From: Antedon mediterranea
Lineage: Eukaryota; Echinodermata; Crinoidea; Comatulida; Antedonidae
Assembly (NCBI RefSeq): GCF_964355755.1
Contig: NC_092679.1
Span: 18,280,932-18,344,931, forward strand
DNA: 64,000 bases
Direction: 5' to 3'
Made by a program: the position numbers and the translations under genes
Shown here: positions 58,701 through 64,000 of the stretch, piece after piece
Numbering within the stretch: position 1 is the stretch's first letter
Layout: the number at the start of each line of letters is the position of its first letter
The notes under the pieces: generated by a model
The model's database searches: none
Told to the model about the DNA's origin: nothing
The model's input: only the letters and a program-made list of their open reading frames with translations

Positions 58701-61700
58701 CTAATTAATGCTTGAATAACAATATTTAATTTCTTTCTATGTACATTTATTTTTATAGCTTTACATTTATTAACATTAAAAATTAGTTAAAACCCTTATT
58801 TTTATAACACTTTATCTTGCCAGTACCCATACTTACTAATTATAGTTAATAACAATATTTACAATATTAATAGGGATAACGATGTAAAATTAAAAGTTAA
58901 TATTTTTCAAACAAATTATACATTGCCTGTTAGTATTTTGTATCAATATTATAATAAAGAAAGAATTATGAAAATATGACTTGTAGTTTTCGAAATATAG
59001 GGTTTAAAACATCGCCGAAAATGATCGTTTTTAGCCACGAACGATGTAAACAAATTGCGCCCTCAGTCGACAATTGTATGAACTAGTCATTTTTCGTAAA
59101 AATAATTATATAAAATCACGATTTTAAGTAACATATTTTATATATCAACATTGTAAAATTCAATAAAATATGATATTACTTATTTATTATATAAAAAAGA
59201 GTGTTTATTTAACCTCGTTCGAAGAATTTCAATGCATTATTTTCCTGTGTAATTGGACAGGCCTGACACCATGTGACTTCACGGCACTCGCGAGAAAATT
59301 ATTCCGCTGTGTGTTGAATCGCGTCAACCAATCAAAGGGCGAGAATCCAAAATCGTTCAACCGTGAGTCTTGCGGAGCGGTCGAATGCGGAGGTTTGATT
59401 GGCTTGCGATGACATCATACCATAAAATGGCGTTTTTGTAGTTGAGCCCCTCAGAATTTTTCAAAAATTATTTAAAAAATGGACTAAACGGATATTTTTT
59501 ATGGTATATGGGTTGTTACTATGAAATATTCGAATCATAAAGGCCTCATATCGGGATAAAATTGTTTTTTTAGCAGTTAAAATTAATATTTTTCTTAGTA
59601 ACAAGCACATGGTATGTGGAACTATATTATCTTGGTGTAGGAATAAAAAACATTTTGAGGTCATAAGAGGCTCAACTACAAAAATAAGGTTGAAATGGTA
59701 GGTCATTGAGCCTTCCGAGGGTTTCGTAGTAAACAAAAGCTATACGCGCTAGGCGATAACGATCTTTTTACCACTATATTCACATTTTTGGTTGAATGAA
59801 ATGGAAATAAAAAATACTTGATCTTATAGAATAATAGGTAAATAAATATATACTCAAAAGGATATATTTATAATTAATTTATTTTCAGAACAATTACCTA
59901 ATAAAAAGTGTTTACCAAAGTAAAAAAACACCGCGTCAATGACATTGCGCGCATAGTAACGTGCGCGCTGTTTAATCGTGGTAATGAAAATGGAGTCGGC
60001 TCTCGGTATCCCTAATATTAATTAATTTATTTCAAATAATCAAATATCCGTCTAATTAATGTTACCTGGAATTGTATCAAGAATTAATATATCATTTTTG
60101 TACAGTCCAATTTACAATGATTTTATATTTTAATTTATATATGATAAAAATAATATGACATATAGGGTACATTGCAATAAATTACATTAATTAATCACAT
60201 TACAATTAATATACTAGCCTATTACATTGGATAAAACACATAAATTATTTTGTTCTAGCATTAGACCTAATTTAAAACACTTGCGATGTTGTTGTGATCC
60301 TGAAAGAGAAAAAATATACTGTATTATTACAAATGTTTATTTTGATTCTCTACAAAAAACGTGTCTCGGTTGTAAAAGACTCATTGGGCGCTCCATAGCT
60401 GCGGCCGGAATGAATCGCGGCCGGAATGAATCGCGGCCGGATTTGAAGCGCGGCCGGAGTGAAGCGCGGCCGGAGTGATCTGTATTCGTATATAGACCTC
60501 TAGGCCTAGCTAGTACAGTTCAGTAGGCCCCTACCTAAAACTAGTAATTTAATACTGTACTACTATGGCTAGCCGCTAGCCACTAGCCACTGTGCAAATT
60601 GGGACTGGACCGTTTTAGAGGTGTTTACCACCTGTTGGTCCAGATCCTTCACTAACTGAGTTAGTGAGAAGTCGAATAAATTAAAATTTAAAAAATTAAT
60701 TTAATTAAATAAATTAAAAAATATAGGCTAGGCCCAGGCTTTTGTTTACAATATAAGCATTTTTTATTGACTTTTAGTTAGGCTAGATTAAAATTTTTTT
60801 AAACTTGCAAATTTCTTCTTTTTTATAGGCCGACAAGATTATCCTCGCACTCCTTGAAAAATTTGCCAGGTCGCCACCAGCAGATGAAACGGTCAAACAA
60901 AATGTAAGTTTCATAAAAGAAAAATTAAAAATACTTTTTTGTTTAATTCTAGATGTTAATGCCATAATGGTTTAATAAGCAGTATAAAATGTAAATTGTT
61001 GTCTACACTGTTTTCTTTGCTCAAGTTTTTTTTAAAATTGCATTTTTTAGGAAGAAAAAACAAGTGAAGATGCAGTAAAAAGAAGGTCTCGCAAACGTGG
61101 TAGAAATGTCTCTCAGGGGAGTGAAGAAGAGGTACAGTATTTTAATTTACAGGATTGCAAACTCTTGTTTGTCATCGTAGTTGTACACTATTTGTTGTCT
61201 GTCACAAATCATGGAGGCAAACACACTCAATTAATTTCTTTCTTTAGGTTGTGCCAGCTAAAACAGTTGTAAAAGACTTGTTAACGCCAGTTCAAAAATC
61301 TGCAGTCAAAGTTCGTCTTGTGACCCCCAGCTCTTTTATTACCCCAAAAACTGGCACCTACATCACCCCGAGCAGCAGAGTAGTTAACATGCCAAAATCT
61401 GCAACCCCTCACCCACGGAAATCAACTGGGGCTAAAGGCAGAGTGGAGAAAAACATGCCCAGGATTACTGAAAATGAAGTGAAGTCCAAATCGCGTAGAA
61501 CGTCGCCTAGAATAGCCGAACAAGAGAAACAAAATGAAGAAGAAAAGAAAGTCCGTCGCTCAACATTCGAGGTTAAAATAGATGGTACCACTACCAATGA
61601 TAAAACAAAAGATGGTGAACCTGCAAAAGGTATGTATGGTGTTCTAAAAGTTCTATTTTTGTTGGCATTGACAATCTTTAACAATAAAACCACTATTAAT

Positions 61701-63604
61701 AGGACACCCTCGAGACACCTTAGTAGGGTTTTTCCTGAATAGCGGTTGTGCATAGTGTTAACATATACTGTATTGCCTATTCAAAGTTTTTTTCCCTTAA
61801 TATGGGTGTCGCCCAAAAGAAGATTTTCGACTATATATTATTAATCTAAATATTACTTACTAAGCTGGCCATTACCAGTTGTAAACAATAATACGCTTAT
61901 TTATTATCACACAATATAACTCTTACTCTAGTAATGAAACAACCAACAAACATCCCAAGATTCAGTGCGTTCCTAGCAAGCAAAAAGAAGGCCACATCAT
62001 CAGCAACAAAAGACTGGAGTAAACTGCACCAAAAACAATTTGAAAAGATGGAATCAATTGATGATTATCTGGCACGAAAGCGGAAAAGGACCGAAGAGCT
62101 CAGCTCATCTGTCAAAAAGGCTAAGGTTCGTTCCAAATTATATTCATATTTTCTGTTTCATATCACTGAACACAAGGAATACAATAGTGGCGAGTAAGAT
62201 GACAGCAATTATTTTGATTATGATGTTTTGTGTTTTGTTTAGACTTTGACAGAACGAACCAAGAGTGTTGTCTGTGCAATGCAAGCCTATCAAACTCCTC
62301 CTGCAAGCGCAAGCAAGGTAATTGGTCTATTAATGTGTGTTACATATACATATAGGCTACATATTGATTTCCACAGTAAAGCTTGGTTCCCACTAAAATG
62401 CAATGCAAGAAATTGAATAACCACAAGTGACAGTTATTAATAGAAAATCGCTTGTGATTGGTTACATTGCGCTTATGTCGTTGCGTCCTAGTGGCAACCA
62501 AGCTAAAAGGACATTCACAAATATTGTAAAGCCCTGTCTACACTTTCAAACTAATTTGAAAAAAAAAGTGTGCCTAAATATGGTAGTGATAAGCTTAAAT
62601 ATGGTAGCGATATGACATCATCATGTCCATATGATCATTTCACGTTTTTTTTACATTGAATTTATAGTGTAGACCGAGCATTAGTGTGGTTCATTGCTAT
62701 TTTAAGTTTCCGATTGTTATTCCAACAGAAATCAATAATTGCGCCACCATCTTTCCAGTCTCCGAAAGTGTTTGTACCTAAAGTGGTATCTACGAAAAAC
62801 ATGAGCGTCAAATTTGATAAGACTACCAAAACAACCTCAGTGTTTGTGTTCAAAGGGAAAGGTGCCGTCACCAAGTCTACCTTTTCCAGTGCCCGCAAGT
62901 CGACTGGAGCCAGTGCTCGTAAATCGGCTGTAGCCAGAACCAGGAAGTCACTTCTTCCTAGCGCAAGGAAGTCCGTTGGAACAGGAGATGCTCGCAAGTC
63001 TATGGGATGTAAGTTAACATAAGTAAAACCAATTTTAAATCATGCCCCAACTAAGTTGCTATAAATGTTAATAGGCCTAATGAATTTGATTAGAATGTTA
63101 ATATGTATGTATTAAAATGTTTACCTTTTTGTTATACAGCTGCTATGACGCCTTTTGCACTTAAAGGAACCGGCAATATGAAGCCAAGTCCTGTGTCGGC
63201 CAAGAAGTCAATATTTGATTTAAAAGCAAGCTTAGCCAAGCCACTAAGTTACAAGCCATACAAAGGTAAATATTTAAAATAGAAATGCCTTATATTTATT
63301 TACCAACCAGTTATTTGACAACTCTGGACTCAGCAAAAAAAAAATAAATAAAAATTCAATGTGTTGAAGTCATTGTACTGTATAAGTAAGAGATTTTTTT
63401 AAGATGTCCACAAGAACATTTATTATTTAACTCTTCGTTTTAGGCAAACTTTCTAATAACAAGAAATTAACAAAGGAGCAGGCAAAAGAGAACCTAAAAA
63501 AGCCCAAAGTGATGTCTATGGCAGAAAGAAGAGTAGCTGCTGCAAAGCAGAGAGGACAGAGGAAGACCAAGGCTATCAATGCAAGGAGAGGAATAGATGT
63601 CTAA
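55755..63604 (+). CDS. NUSAP1: Nucleolar and spindle-associated protein 1-like (NuSAP)
   Basis: Nine exons: 55755-55838, 60829-60903, 61051-61131, 61248-61629, 61932-62125, 62243-62317, 62729-63008, 63140-63265, 63444-63604 (TAA). They join in frame to 485 residues (human 441). The N-terminus (LKSLKYSELRKLAKKNGVKA, then ADKIILALLEKF) is the SAP-like DNA-binding helix pair. The middle is basic and Ser/Thr/Pro-rich. It contains the family motif HQKQFEKMESIDDYLARKRK in exon 5, five RKS motifs in exon 7 (355, 363, 371, 379 and 388 are the serines), and the microtubule-binding signature SIFDLKASLAKPLSYKPYKG. A KEN box at 447-449 (QAKENLKK) matches the APC/C degron position of the family. NuSAP bundles and stabilises spindle microtubules near chromatin. 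The donor of exon 5 (gttcgt) is weak, so retention or an alternative end is possible there. Confidence 0.95.
56041..58255. mobile_element. Inverted-repeat-bounded element X in NUSAP1 intron 1
   Basis: The left end AAGTTGAGCCGCCGG followed by TTTCTATGAAACGCC (to 56073) is mirrored at 58212-58255 (GGCGTTTCATAGAAA ... GGCGGCTCAACTT). The 2.2 kb interval between has no coding capacity and includes a long G-run. A target duplication is not obvious. Confidence 0.6.
57266..57314 (+). repeat. G20 and G10 runs
   Basis: Twenty consecutive G's at 57266-57285 and ten at 57305-57314, separated by a short T/A spacer, inside element X. Able in principle to form G-quadruplexes. Confidence 0.85.
57899..59177. 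repeat. Inverted pair of about 250-bp homologous segments
   Basis: 57899-58115 and 58945-59177 are diverged reverse complements. The shared words include AATATCATATTTTATTGAAT (complement at 59159-59177), GGCTAAAAACGATCATTTTC (complement near 59014-59034) and ACTTGTAG. The left copy lies in element X and the right in element Y, so the two elements share sequence in opposite orientation. Confidence 0.7.
58390..60480. mobile_element. Element Y with CGGCCG-rich terminal inverted repeats, NUSAP1 intron 1
   Basis: The left end GATCACTCCGGCCGCGCTTC and ten further bases are an exact inverted match to the right end (terminating at 60480). Behind the TIR, tandem copies of a 15-18 base unit (CGGCCGGAATGAATCG type) occupy 60390-60480, with fewer copies on the left. 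The element is 2.1 kb and carries no transposase-like ORF. No target duplication was recognised. Confidence 0.7.
62380..62506. mobile_element. MITE family B, copy 2
   Basis: AGCTTGGTTCCCACTAAAAT at the left pairs with TCCTAGTGGCAACCAAGCT at the right. The internal TCGCTTGTGATTGGTTACAT is shared with copy 1 (46420-46597). It lies in NUSAP1 intron 6. Confidence 0.7.
62530..62680. mobile_element. TA-flanked MITE, family A, copy 8
   Basis: AGCCCTGTCTACACTTTCAA at the left pairs with TATAGTGTAGACCGAGCA at the right, with TA on both sides. It lies just before NUSAP1 exon 7, 24 bases after the family B copy. Confidence 0.75.
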
Positions 63605-64000
63605 TTGTATACTTAAGTTGTGTTCACACTACGAATGGATTTGGTGTTGTGGTTTGCATCAAATTTGTTTGTGTAAAATCAAAACTGATCTTTAATGAAG
63701 TTTGAGGCACGGTGCTAGATGTGTTAAATATTTTAATTTTCTAAATGTCTAATATCAATTAATTGGTCAAACTCCCAGGTCAGTGGTCCGACAAAGATCT
63801 TGTCCTTTTTATGGCTTATTGTTTTATACATGATACTATCTTGTCATCTGCCATTTGGCAGGTCCATGTTTATACATACAGTGCTCACTATATACATTAC
63901 TGTACCGTATATATTTCAATATTTTCATCAAGTTGTACATATGTGTAGATATTTTTGTTTAATTTCGGTGTTTAGTACTAAGTTGTTTTTTGTTTTCGTT

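Noticed and set aside
61409-61753. Minus-strand ORF of 114 residues, and another at 62662-62997
   Set aside because: Both are antisense shadows of NUSAP1 coding exons 4 and 7, which match the family on the plus strand.

Overview
The window is animal nuclear DNA: AT-rich and intron-rich, with GT-AG introns of up to 14 kb, coding exons of about 65 to 380 bases, and many kinds of transposon debris. The encoded proteins are close to their vertebrate counterparts but not identical. Together with the frequent 'taggcctag' words, this suggests a marine invertebrate deuterostome, most likely an echinoderm; the species assignment is inference. There is no bacterial-style operon. Every gene was rebuilt by hand from exons whose phases agree, and most entries in the six-frame view are shadows or repeats.

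Layout: (1) 1-3.7 kb holds two tandem plus-strand PLAC8/cornifelin-like genes, the first cut by the window edge. (2) 3.7-13 kb has no gene; it holds a large hairpin, a TTAA-flanked miniature element, a decayed minus-strand LINE with a 1.2 kb insertion, and the GIY-YIG tail of a Penelope-like element. (3) 13.1-37.3 kb is a complete AKT (RAC/PKB) kinase gene in 12 coding exons. Its 14.5 kb first coding intron contains a 4.2 kb palindromic fold-back element with two decayed inverted gene copies, a 33-bp minisatellite, a 1.4 kb TTAA element and a LINE tail. Later introns carry a 54-bp satellite made of splice-acceptor-like units, a tRNA-derived SINE and a 1.18 kb DNA element with a 6-bp target duplication. 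An 18-copy 41-bp minisatellite follows the stop codon. (4) 41.0-47.0 kb is a complete TTC8/BBS8 gene (11 exons). (5) 51.7-54.0 kb on the minus strand is a complete three-exon core-1 beta-1,3-galactosyltransferase gene (C1GALT1-like). (6) 55.8-63.6 kb is a complete NUSAP1-like gene (9 exons) whose first intron is filled with inverted repeats.

The genes are unrelated in function: kinase signalling, the ciliary BBSome, O-glycosylation and the mitotic spindle. They look like ordinary neighbours rather than a pathway. The most unusual material is the fold-back element in AKT intron 1, the repeated decoy 3' splice sites in a later AKT intron, and five ARKS-type motifs in the NUSAP1-like protein, two of which match the H3 Lys9/Ser10 and Lys27/Ser28 contexts.
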